A stretch of DNA of 64,000 nucleotides from Phenylobacterium sp. RIFCSPHIGHO2_01_FULL_69_31 (lineage in GTDB: Bacteria > Pseudomonadota > Alphaproteobacteria > Caulobacterales > Caulobacteraceae), in the NCBI RefSeq assembly GCF_001824475.1, contig NZ_MHXN01000014.1, positions 283,854 through 347,853 on the forward strand. The letters run 5' to 3'. Positions 57,697 to 64,000 of this stretch are shown in pieces (the first letter of the stretch is position 1; the number at the start of each line of letters is the position of its first letter). The notes below the pieces were generated by a model. That model did no database searches, was not told the origin of the DNA, and saw only the letters and a program-made list of their open reading frames with translations. The position numbers were made by a program, and so were the translations under genes.

Positions 57697-58523
57697 TCCA
57701 AGGCAGCATCAGCCCGGCCCCCGTGCGGGCCCTGCGCGTCGCCCTCGTGGACGACGAGCCCCCGGCGCTGCGGCGCCTGCAGATGGCGATCGACAAGGCG
57801 GAGGGCGCCGAGGTCGTAGGCCAGGCGACCAACGGCGCCGATGCCCTGGCCCTGATCCGGCGCGGCGGTATCGACGTGGTCCTGCTCGACATCCGCATGC
57901 CGGGGTTGTCGGGGCTGGAACTGGCGCGCGCGATCGACCCCGCGCAGGCGCCGGCCTTCATCTTCGTCACCGCCTTCAGCCGCTTCGCCGCCGACGCCTT
58001 CGAACTGGCGGCGGTGGACTACCTCTTGAAGCCCGTGGAGTTCGACCGGTTGCACGAGGCCCTGGAGCGGGCCCGGCTGCGCCTGCAATCGCGCGTGGCG
58101 AACTCCCGGATCGCGGAGCTGGAAGGGGTGGTGGCCGCCCTGCGCGCCGGCGACGCCCGGCCGGCGGCGCCCGCAGAGCCGGGCTTCGCCGAGGAGATCT
58201 GGGCGCCGGACCGGGGCGATCGGGTGCGTATACCGGTCAGTCATATCGACTGGATCGAGGCCGAGCGGGACTATGTCCGCATCCACAGCCGCGGGCGCAG
58301 CTTCCTGGTCCGCAAGCCGATCCGAACGCTGCAGTCCGAGCTGGATCCCGCCGACTTCGTGCGGGTGCACCGCGGCGCGCTGGTTCGCCGCGACCGGATC
58401 GTGCGCCTGGCCCGGCGGCCCGGGGGGCCCGCCGCCGTCGTGCTGCAATCCGGCGCCGAGGTGCCCGTGGCCCGGCGCCAGGCGGCGCAGGTGCGCAAGG
58501 TCGTCGGGACGCGCGGCGCCTAA
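57693..58523 (+). CDS. LytTR-family response regulator
   Basis: A 276-residue regulator. The receiver domain (~13-125) is complete, with VDDE acidic pocket, phosphoacceptor Asp66 in VVLLDIRMPGLSG, Thr in FVTAFS and Lys113 in YLLKPVEF. The LytTR DNA-binding domain (~170-270) has IDWIEAERDYVRIHSRGRSFLVRKPI and FVRVHRGALVRRDRI. It is coupled to the LytS-type kinase. It overlaps the convergent lipoprotein stop by 4 bp. Confidence 0.95.
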   Translation: MIQGSISPAPVRALRVALVDDEPPALRRLQMAIDKAEGAEVVGQATNGADALALIRRGGIDVVLLDIRMPGLSGLELARAIDPAQAPAFIFVTAFSRFAADAFELAAVDYLLKPVEFDRLHEALERARLRLQSRVANSRIAELEGVVAALRAGDARPAAPAEPGFAEEIWAPDRGDRVRIPVSHIDWIEAERDYVRIHSRGRSFLVRKPIRTLQSELDPADFVRVHRGALVRRDRIVRLARRPGGPAAVVLQSGAEVPVARRQAAQVRKVVGTRGA

Positions 58524-58927
58524 AGCGTCGCGCAGGTCGTCATGTTGACGGGCTTGGCCTCCGTGCGGGTCCAGGCGTCGGCCGTCTTGGAGAAGTTGGC
58601 GAACGACGACCCCGACTTGCCGGTCGAGCCGTCGGGATTGCGGCCGGCGAACGTCATGGCGGCCACGACCTTGGCCTTCACGCCCTTGGCGGCTTCGTCG
58701 GCGCCGATGTCCTGGGCCGCCTTGCACATGACCTGGAAGTCTTGGCAGCCCTTGCCTTCGACCTTGCTGGCGCAGGCGGGGTGGCTGGCCTCGATGGCGG
58801 TCCGCCAGGCCAGGATCTCGCTGTCGAGCCCGGCGTAGGGATCGCTGGAGTTGGACTTGCCGCCCCCGCCCTGGCTGCAGGCGCTGAGGGCGACGAGAAG
58901 GGCGGCTGCGACGGCAGGTCTGATCAC
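58520..58927 (-). CDS. Putative lipoprotein, Cys-containing
   Basis: A ~135-residue lipoprotein with signal VIRPAVAAALLVALSAC (lipobox LSAC), a Gly/Ser/Asn linker, and a compact domain with Cys residues in SHPACASK, GKGCQDF, VMCKAAQ and MTTCATL. The GTG at 58927 has GGAG upstream. The ATG at 58960 adds residues before the signal and is less likely. I do not recognise the domain. Periplasmic location is inferred from the signal. Confidence 0.78.
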   Translation of the reverse strand: MIRPAVAAALLVALSACSQGGGGKSNSSDPYAGLDSEILAWRTAIEASHPACASKVEGKGCQDFQVMCKAAQDIGADEAAKGVKAKVVAAMTFAGRNPDGSTGKSGSSFANFSKTADAWTRTEAKPVNMTTCATL

Positions 58928-59008
58928 AGAAGGCTCCGATGAGAATCCGGCGGAGCGCATAGCCCGAAGAACAAGGCGCGTGTGTGACGAATCGACCGGA
59001 GGGCGAAA

Positions 59009-59770
59009 TTAGTTGGCCGGCGCCGCCGCCGTCATCACCGGGCCGATCTCGTCGTGCAGCACGAAGTCGGCATAGGGGTCGAGTTCGGTCGCCTCGCGGT
59101 TGACGATGGCGAGGCGGGCGCCGTTCCGCTTGGCCATGATCGGGAAGCCGGCGGCGGGATAGACCACCAGCGAGGATCCCAGCACCAGGAAGAGGTCGCA
59201 GGCCAGCGTCTCGGCCTCGGCGCGCGCCATCGGCTCGGCGGGCATGGCCTGGCCGAACGAGATGGTGGCCGTCTTGACGATGCCGTCGCAGTCCCGGCAG
59301 GCGGGCAGGTCGCCCGTGGCCTGGTACAGCGCCTTCAGCTCCTCCAGCTCGTGGCGCAGGCCGCATTCCAGGCACGCGGCGTAGCTGGCGTTGCCGTGCA
59401 GCTCGATGATCCGCTCACTGGGCACGCCCGAGGCCTGGTGCAGGTTGTCGACGTTCTGGGTGATCACCGCACTGGCCTTGCCGCTGGCCACGAGGCGGGC
59501 GACGGCCATGTGTCCGGCATTGGGCTCGCGTCCGACCCAGCCCGCGCGGCCGGTGAAGGCGCGCTCCCACGCCTCCCGCCGGCGTTCCTCGCTGGCGACG
59601 AAGTCCTGGAAGTAGATCGGCTTCATCTTGCTCCACACCCCGCCGGGGCTGCGGAAGTCGGGGATGCCGCTCTCTGTGGAGATACCCGCGCCTGTGAAGA
59701 TGACGACGCGTTGGGCGTCCGCGATGAGGCGGGCGAGCTCGGCCCGCCCGGAGGGATCGGAACTGGACAT
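59009..59770 (-). CDS. NAD-dependent protein deacylase (sirtuin)
   Basis: Removes acyl groups from protein lysines using NAD. The 253-residue protein has FTGAGISTESGIPDFRSPGG (~25-44), TQNVDNLH (~104-111), the catalytic His125 in ELHGNASY, four zinc Cys residues (C133, C136, C158, C161), and LGSSLVVYPAAGFP. Lysine acylation of Acs is a known sirtuin target in bacteria, and this window also encodes Acs, though 25 kb away. The ATG is supported by start-proximal helix similarity. Confidence 0.95.
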   Translation of the reverse strand: MSSSDPSGRAELARLIADAQRVVIFTGAGISTESGIPDFRSPGGVWSKMKPIYFQDFVASEERRREAWERAFTGRAGWVGREPNAGHMAVARLVASGKASAVITQNVDNLHQASGVPSERIIELHGNASYAACLECGLRHELEELKALYQATGDLPACRDCDGIVKTATISFGQAMPAEPMARAEAETLACDLFLVLGSSLVVYPAAGFPIMAKRNGARLAIVNREATELDPYADFVLHDEIGPVMTAAAPAN

Positions 59771-59932
59771 GGGAAGAGCTTAGCGCGGGTTGCGCGGCGG
59801 TGGGGAGAGGTGCGGGGAGGAGATCGGCCCGACCTCGGTCGGGGGGGATGCCAGGGGTGTGGGCCGGGCCGATCCGGGCCATCCGTATCCGACAGGCAAG
59901 TCGTTGGATGACCGCCGGTATAACATTTGATG

Positions 59933-60244
59933 TCAGGGAGGGTTCCCGAACGCGGCGGCCAGGTCGGCCCCCGTCGCATCGATCTCCAGCCGCTTGACGC
60001 GGGCCGTCTCGCCGCTCGCGATACGCACCGCCGACTTCGGAAGCTTCAGCGTCTTGGCCACCAGGGCGATCACCGCGGCGTTGGCGGCGCCATCGGCGGC
60101 CGCCGCGCTCACCCGCAGCTTCAGGACCGGCCGGCCCTCGGCGTCGGTCATCCACCCGTCGACCGCGTCGCGGCCCCCGCGGGGCGTCACTCGAACGGCG
60201 AGGCGGGTCAGCCGATCAGGCCGATCAGCGGCCGGAACAGCCAC
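59933..60244 (-). CDS. DUF167 (YggU) family protein
   Basis: A ~100-residue protein with the DUF167 pattern: LAVRVTPRGGRDAVDG, LKLRVSAAAADGAANAAVIALVAKTL (conserved GAAN) and SAVRIASGETARVKRLEI. Function is unknown. The start is uncertain: GTG 60244 overlaps yggT, CTG 60211 shares its stop (CTGA), and GTG 60190 would cut the first beta strand. It follows yggT on the same strand with overlap, the usual yggT-yggU order. Confidence 0.82.
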   Translation of the reverse strand: MAVPAADRPDRLTRLAVRVTPRGGRDAVDGWMTDAEGRPVLKLRVSAAAADGAANAAVIALVAKTLKLPKSAVRIASGETARVKRLEIDATGADLAAAFGNPP

Positions 60245-60513
60245 GGCAGCAGATAGGCGCGCGCGCCCTGGAGGATCAGGATCACGATGATCGGGCTGAT
60301 GTCGACGCCGCCCAGCGGCGGGATCAACCGCTGGAACGGCCGCAGGACCGGCGTGGTCACCGCGTCCAGGAACCGGGCCACGCCATAGACGAACTGGTTG
60401 CGCAGGTTGATGACGTTGAACGCCACCAGCCACGACAGGACCGCGCTGACGATGATCGCCAGGACCAGGAGCCCCAGCAGGCCGTCGATCACGAAGTAGA
60501 AAAAGCTGATCAT
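60208..60513 (-). CDS. YggT family membrane protein
   Basis: A 101-residue inner-membrane protein with two hydrophobic segments (~5-35 and ~70-95) around a short loop with the conserved LDAVTTPVLRPFQRLIPPLGGVDISPI. YggT-type proteins are linked to osmotic or cell-envelope physiology without a proven biochemical role. It overlaps yggU at its 3' end. Confidence 0.92.
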   Translation of the reverse strand: MISFFYFVIDGLLGLLVLAIIVSAVLSWLVAFNVINLRNQFVYGVARFLDAVTTPVLRPFQRLIPPLGGVDISPIIVILILQGARAYLLPWLFRPLIGLIG

Positions 60514-60569
60514 AGCGGCGGTTCTACCGGCCTTTGCGGCTGTGACAAGGCGACGCTCATTATCCCGGC

Positions 60570-60599
60570 TTGACAGGCGGGGGCGAGATCGCCTTATTC
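60570..60599 (+). promoter_or_regulatory. Candidate promoter of tRNA-Ala
   Basis: A perfect -35 box TTGACA (60570-60575) is followed after 18-19 nt by TTATTC/TATTCC, 11-12 nt before the tRNA 5' end. Confidence 0.5.
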
Positions 60600-60610
60600 C
60601 GCGCCTTCCT

Positions 60611-60686
60611 GGGGCCGTAGCTCAGTTGGTAGAGCGCCTCGTTCGCAATGAGGAGGTCAGGGGTTCGACTCCCCTCGGCTCCACCA
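60611..60686 (+). tRNA. tRNA-Ala (anticodon CGC), integration site
   Basis: A 76-nt cloverleaf with encoded CCA. The acceptor stem is GGGGCCG / CGGCTCC. The anticodon stem CCTCG/TGAGG (one G-T) carries loop TTCGCAA, so the anticodon is CGC, reading GCG. The T arm is AGGGG-TTCGACT-CCCCT. Its last 18 bases recur at 63924-63941, and the integrase gene begins just downstream. Confidence 0.97.
60669..60686 (+). repeat. attL candidate (3' end of tRNA-Ala)
   Basis: CTCCCCTCGGCTCCACCA, the last 18 bases of tRNA-Ala, is repeated exactly at 63924-63941. Confidence 0.75.
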
Positions 60687-60785
60687 TCCCTCGCGGGATG
60701 GACCCCCGGCGAAGCTGATTTTTTCAACAAAATCAAATCTACCCCTTTGGGGGAAACCCTCTCGTCGGACGCTTCTGCGCGCGCG

Positions 60786-60889
60786 TGCTGCACCAACGTG
60801 GTTCACAATCGTCCCTTCGACGATGAGCTAAGACGTTGCGGAGCAAGGGATTTTAGCCCGTCGGGCTGCTGCACCAGTGTGGTTCACAA
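60786..60889 (+). repeat. Two 23-bp direct repeats upstream of the integrase
   Basis: Copies at 60786-60808 and 60867-60889 match at 21 of 23 positions and share TGCTGCACCA and TGTGGTTCACAA/CGTGGTTCACAA. Spacing is 81 bp. They lie between attL and the integrase domain, where integrase arm sites or a regulator's operators would be expected. Confidence 0.6.
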
Positions 60890-62345
60890 ACCGTCTGAAC
60901 GGCCCATTCCACCGTCGCCACGGACAGCACCACGCTCGCGGCGCCGACAGTCGGGCCTGATCTTGCGCGGAAGGGTCTTCTACCTTCGCCTCAGAGTGCC
61001 GAGATCGGTGCAGGAGACGGTCGGACGGACCCACCTCTGGCGGTCGTTGGGAACTGGCAACAAGGCTGAGGCAATCAGGCAGGCTCGGATCGTCGGATGG
61101 GAGTTCGAGCAGAGGTTCAGGGCGGGGCGCGATGTCCAATCCCTCATCGTGAGCGTGCCGGTGACGACAACGGTGCGGGCCGGGCCGAAGATTGTCGAGG
61201 AGCCCGGCGACAAGACAATCGACGACATGTTCCGGCTTTTCCTCGCCGATCCCGCGAAGGCGCGCAGCCGCAAGACCGAGATGCACTACGAGGCCCTGAA
61301 GGGCATCGTCACCGACGTGTGGGGCCGGGGCAGGCGGCTGCGGAGCATCGAGCGCGAAGCCTGCCGCGAGCTACTCGAAGTGCTCCGCTGGCTCCCCTCG
61401 AACCCGACCAAGCGGTTTCCGAAGCTCACTGCGGTGCAGGCCGCCAAGATGGCCAAGGCCAAGAAGCTCAACTCAACGCTCAGCCCGGCGTCGGTGAACG
61501 GCTACATGACGAAGCTGCGGACGCTCTTCAACTTCGCGGTCAATGAGGGGTGGCTTGATCGAAACCCGGCGCGAGGGCTCCGTGTGGTTGATCCCGTCCG
61601 CCGCCGCGACAAGCGGCTGCCCTTCTCGAACGACCAGCTACGCCTGATCTTCGACGCGCCACTCTACACGGGCTGCGCGGACGATTGGCACGGCTACGCT
61701 ACGCCGGGTCCAGCGCGCCCCCGTCGCGGTCGGTTTTGGGTGCCATTGCTCGCGCTGTTCTCCGGGCTTCGGTTGAATGAAGCGTGTCAACTGGACGTGG
61801 CCGACATTGAAGTCGTCGACGGCGTGCACTGCATCTCTGTCAGCGCGGGCGGCGTGGCGGCCGACGACAAGCGGCTCAAAACCGCCAGCAGCGAACGGCT
61901 GATTCCGATCCATCAGACCTTACGGGACATCGGCTTTTTGGCCTTCGTGGACGCCCGCCGCGCGACGGGCGGGAAGAAGCTCTTTCCCGAGCTTCAGGCC
62001 AGTAGCACGGGCTACTTCAGCGACCCCTTTTCGAAATGGTTTCGGAGGTTTCTGGCCAAGTCGGGCGCGGCGCGGCCAAAGACCTGCTTTCACTCGTTCC
62101 GCCACTGCTACCGAGATGCCCTACGGGAAGCCCGCATCGAGCATGAAATTGCCCTCGCGCTCGGGGGCTGGGCTTCGGGCCATGGAAAGGACGGTGGGGA
62201 GACGGCGGCGGCTTATGGCCGTGGCTACCGGGTTGAAACTCTGAGCGCAGCGATTGCAGAGGTTTCCTATCCGGGGCTCGATCTTTCACACCTGATGGCG
62301 ATCAACTCTGATCGGACCACGGCCATTCGAGTTCCTCTCGCGTGA
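60879..62345 (+). CDS. Tyrosine-type site-specific integrase
   Basis: Catalyses integration and excision at tRNA-Ala. The N-terminal part (GLILRGRVFYLRLRVPRSVQETVGRTHLWRSLGT) is the DUF6538-like start found in such integrases, followed by a core-binding SAM-like region and the catalytic domain. Visible catalytic residues are Arg in LFSGLRLNEACQL, the His-x-x-Arg-His in FHSFRHCYRD, and the Tyr in AAAYGRGYRVE, with the usual end YPGLDLSHL. The start is unresolved: the frame is open back into the tRNA, and GTG 60879 (inside the second direct repeat) or TTG 60963 are candidates. GTG 60879 gives 488 residues. Confidence 0.9.
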   Translation: MVHKPSERPIPPSPRTAPRSRRRQSGLILRGRVFYLRLRVPRSVQETVGRTHLWRSLGTGNKAEAIRQARIVGWEFEQRFRAGRDVQSLIVSVPVTTTVRAGPKIVEEPGDKTIDDMFRLFLADPAKARSRKTEMHYEALKGIVTDVWGRGRRLRSIEREACRELLEVLRWLPSNPTKRFPKLTAVQAAKMAKAKKLNSTLSPASVNGYMTKLRTLFNFAVNEGWLDRNPARGLRVVDPVRRRDKRLPFSNDQLRLIFDAPLYTGCADDWHGYATPGPARPRRGRFWVPLLALFSGLRLNEACQLDVADIEVVDGVHCISVSAGGVAADDKRLKTASSERLIPIHQTLRDIGFLAFVDARRATGGKKLFPELQASSTGYFSDPFSKWFRRFLAKSGAARPKTCFHSFRHCYRDALREARIEHEIALALGGWASGHGKDGGETAAAYGRGYRVETLSAAIAEVSYPGLDLSHLMAINSDRTTAIRVPLA

Positions 62346-62719
62346 TGATCGGCACGGGTGGAACATAAGCTTCGATCAGTGCGAGCAGTTCGCCGTGCGT
62401 GCTCGGCCGAGCACCATCGAAATTGGCCAGATCAGCACAGGCAAGGAAGGACTCGACGTAAATTCGAAGCCCCCAGTGGAGGGCGAAGGCGGACCAATAC
62501 CCCACAAAGTTGGAGGAGCCGATCTTCACTTCGTTTGGATCGCCCCAAGCCCTCCGCACAAGCTCGTGGGGCGAGAAATGAACGAAGCGGGAGGTGGCGT
62601 GGTAGACGTAGGGATAGCCGTTCAGCGTTCTCGACCACCATGGGAAGCGGCTTGAGCTTGGGCGGCAGGCTCTTCGGCGATTGTGGCATCGTGGTGGATG
62701 TGTCGTCGTCAAATCGCAA
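62302..62719 (-). pseudogene. Frameshifted fragment of a gene of unknown function
   Basis: Two overlapping minus-strand frames look coding in part. One starts at 62719 with MRFDDDTSTTMPQSPKSLPP. The other, from 62712 down to 62302, contains LNGYPYVYHATSRFVHFSP, then VRRAWGDPNEVK, SNFVGYWSAFALHWGLRIYVESFLACADL and a Pro/Glu-rich end. Reading one into the other near 62620 needs a frameshift, so this is probably a decayed gene. The second part weakly resembles the C-terminal half of DUF5677-type proteins. That is a guess. Confidence 0.45.
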
Positions 62720-63057
62720 AGACGGAACGATCCTCTTTTAGGTGATGCCTTCTTACGAGCCCGTAGCTCGCCGAGCGGCCGTCTCCACCTCGCCCCTGTT
62801 ATGGCTGGTGAAGCCCGTCTCGTTGGCCGTTCTGCCTCATAGGAGCCGGTCTGCGACTCGGCACCATCACGCGCCTCTAGTCTAAATGTCCCGGTTGCCG
62901 TTTTGCGGCGGGGTCACCGCGATCTCACCCCTGAACGATATGGTCTTCTATTTAGCACGGCAGACCCCCTTGGGCCTAAATTGAAGTGACCGGTTAGCCG
63001 CCTGAGCGACCCGACTAAATATCTGATCGCCCGCCACATTCGGTCGATCAGGAGCCC
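62720..63057. other. Gene-free stretch inside the element
   Basis: About 340 bp with no convincing gene and lower GC. Two similar segments occur in direct orientation: CTAAATGTCCCGGTTGCCG (near 62883) and CTAAATTGAAGTGACCGGTT (near 62979). These could be remnants of an insertion-sequence end or regulatory repeats, but I cannot assign a family. TCAGGAGCCC before the next ATG is a ribosome binding site. Confidence 0.4.
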
Positions 63058-63288
63058 ATGAACGACCTGTATTCCACCTTCAAGAAGCTCGGCCTTACGG
63101 CCAGCGAGAGGGACTTCTCGCGCCGATGGGCAGGCCGCTCGGCGTCCTACTTGGCCACCACCAAAACTCTCTCGGACGGAGCCATGATCACGGTGTTCCG
63201 GCGGCTGATCGAGGAGCGACGGTGGCTGCTCGCGCTGCGGGTCGCCCGCATGGTGCTGTTCGGCCCTCGCCGGAGGTCTGCGCCATGA
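63058..63288 (+). CDS. Small DUF6626-like protein (76 aa)
   Basis: ATG 63058 follows AGGAG. The product begins MNDLYSTFKKLGLTASERDFSRRWAGRSASYLATTK, with pattern (short helix, xGLxxSxxxFSxxWxGRSxSY) similar to what I recall for DUF6626, small proteins often found on mobile elements. A helix-turn-helix-like fold and DNA binding are possible. The gene overlaps the next by ATGA. The family match should be checked. Confidence 0.65.
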   Translation: MNDLYSTFKKLGLTASERDFSRRWAGRSASYLATTKTLSDGAMITVFRRLIEERRWLLALRVARMVLFGPRRRSAP

Positions 63289-63695
63289 CCGGCTGGCAGA
63301 ACTTCGACTACGTGATCACCTCGGCGCCCAACCAGTGCCCCTTCGAGATTGCCAACAGCGGCATCGTGAGCCGGGTCGAGATGTCACCGCGCACCCAATG
63401 GATCGCAATGGCCGACGCCGACGCCCTCTTGATCGTCCTGAACGATGCCCAAGGGCTGGAGCCCTCAGAGCACCACAACGTGTTCCTGTTCACCGACAAC
63501 CGCCCGAACTTCGATGGCTGGATGGCGGCTCACCATCGTGGCATCAGCTACGTTTGGCTCGACCAGTTCGTCGTCGCCTTCGCGGATCGAGCCGCTCGGC
63601 TATCGTTCAACGACGATCTTGGAGAGCGTGTTCTCCGAGCCGCGCCTCTTCCTCGGCAAGCTGCTTCGCCGCCATCCGCGCCAACGCGCCAATGA
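63285..63695 (+). CDS. Hypothetical protein on the tRNA-Ala element
   Basis: ATG 63285 overlaps the previous stop (ATGA), so the two are translated together. The 136-residue product (MTGWQNFDYVITSAPNQCPF, then EMSPRTQWIAMADADALLIVL, HHNVFLFTDNRPNFDGWMAAHH and YVWLDQFVVAFADRAARLSF) is a soluble alpha/beta protein. I recognise no family. The last ~28 residues look less protein-like (Pro/Ala-rich) and lie opposite a minus-strand ORF, so the true end may have been altered. Confidence 0.55.
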   Translation: MTGWQNFDYVITSAPNQCPFEIANSGIVSRVEMSPRTQWIAMADADALLIVLNDAQGLEPSEHHNVFLFTDNRPNFDGWMAAHHRGISYVWLDQFVVAFADRAARLSFNDDLGERVLRAAPLPRQAASPPSAPTRQ

Positions 63696-63777
63696 GCGGA
63701 GAGAGCACCTCCAACTCCTCTTGGGTGATGTGGTCGGCTGGCCGCACAGCGTCCTCAAAGCCTCGACGAACTCCCAT
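63607..63777 (-). CDS. Small protein (56 aa) at the right end of the element
   Basis: On the minus strand ATG 63777, preceded by GAGGTGGCAG, opens a 56-residue frame: MGVRRGFEDAVRPADHITQEELEVL, SPLIGALARMAAKQLAEEEARL and GEHALQDRR. The helical, Glu/Ala/Leu-rich pattern looks like a real small protein. It overlaps the + strand hypothetical gene by 89 bp, so the two cannot both be read over their full length without cost. Confidence 0.4.
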   Translation of the reverse strand: MGVRRGFEDAVRPADHITQEELEVLSPLIGALARMAAKQLAEEEARLGEHALQDRR

Positions 63778-63923
63778 CTGCCACCTCGCTCAAGCGACTC
63801 GTCCGATAATGAACGCACATCATCCGCACGGTCGCGCACATGCCCAACGAAGAGCCCGAGAGCACCAGCCGTCTGCCGGTCGAGGACGGTCAGACGCAGC
63901 CGTCAGATACCGACGCCGCGAGT

Positions 63924-63941
63924 CTCCCCTCGGCTCCACCA
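63924..63941 (+). repeat. attR candidate
   Basis: An exact 18-bp copy of the tRNA-Ala 3' end (CTCCCCTCGGCTCCACCA), including the CCA, with no tRNA body attached. It marks the right boundary of the element. Confidence 0.75.
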
Positions 63942-64000
63942 GGAACCTCTCTGGAATCAAATCCTATGCCCGCGTTGCGATGCAGCGGAGTCTCGCGGCT

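Larger units (their letters stand above)
60669..63941 (+). mobile_element. Small tRNA-Ala-integrated element (~3.3 kb)
   Basis: Bounded by an exact 18-bp duplication of the tRNA-Ala 3' end. It holds a tyrosine integrase next to attL, a decayed gene fragment, a DUF6626-like gene, a hypothetical gene overlapping it, and a small minus-strand gene. Codon use and GC content in the cargo are lower than in flanking housekeeping genes. No transfer, replication or excisionase gene is recognisable, so it is a remnant or a satellite element. Confidence 0.7.

Noticed and set aside
62883..63000. Insertion-sequence end
   Set aside because: Two loosely similar direct segments exist, but there is no transposase, no clear terminal inverted repeat and no target duplication.
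63840..64000. An open frame from an ATG at 63840 running off the right edge
   Set aside because: It has no ribosome binding site, runs across the attR repeat, and translates to a Pro/Ser/Glu-rich sequence with no recognisable feature. The window ends too soon to judge.

Overview
The window is high-GC (roughly 70%) alphaproteobacterial chromosome. Gene order and protein features point to Caulobacteraceae, most likely Phenylobacterium or Caulobacter. The clues are a DnaA with the unusual Walker A motif GPYGFGKT, the order dnaA-rpsT-crotonase-traB-mutM-ubiE-ubiB-coaBC-dut, a Mic60-like gene inside a heme operon, OpgG/OpgH, a GANTC site upstream of dnaA, and a large TonB-dependent receptor. The genus call is inference.

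Layout. 1-10.2 kb is an origin-proximal housekeeping block: an SDR fragment, dnaA, rpsT with a clear promoter and terminator, a crotonase, a TraB/GumN protein, mutM, ubiE, ubiB, a lipoprotein, coaBC and dut. 10.2-16.9 kb holds an exonuclease III-like gene, an amidase, dapB, DUF2237, a CitE-like lyase, a secreted protein, a HIT protein and malate dehydrogenase. 16.9-27.7 kb holds a GST/TetR divergent pair, a PRC-barrel-like protein, a MaeB malic enzyme, a short Hsp70, a PEP-CTERM protein, a fused M16 peptidase and a LysR regulator. 27.7-34.5 kb holds opgG-opgH and the Rsm22-like gene with acetyl-CoA synthetase. 34.7-38.9 kb holds a DUF2939 lipoprotein, a creatininase-family amidase and the tsaD-gpsA-yciI-Rieske operon. 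39-44.1 kb is the hemC-hemD-mic60-hemY-glycosyltransferase operon followed by tRNA-Thr(CGT). 44.3-50.8 kb holds an acyltransferase, the LysR/mmsA divergent pair, a small ORF, and a convergent hybrid kinase and OmpR-type regulator. 51.3-60.5 kb holds a TonB-dependent receptor, a transglutaminase, a GcvA-like LysR, a LytS/LytTR pair, a sirtuin and the yggT-yggU pair.

At 60.6 kb, tRNA-Ala(CGC) carries an integrated element. An 18-bp copy of the tRNA 3' end recurs about 3.3 kb downstream. Between the copies lie a tyrosine integrase, a decayed gene fragment and three small genes of unknown function.

The most unusual items are these. (1) An acetyl-CoA synthetase carries a second, degenerate copy of its C-terminal lid domain, with the catalytic lysine replaced by Ala. 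(2) A hybrid kinase lacking its N-box asparagines faces an OmpR-type regulator with Glu at the phosphoacceptor position. (3) The miniature tRNA-Ala element described above. (4) A periplasmic lipoprotein whose C-terminus resembles BECR-fold toxin domains. (5) A dispersed palindromic repeat whose inner hairpins differ between arms yet stay paired. No CRISPR array, rRNA or intact insertion sequence was seen.
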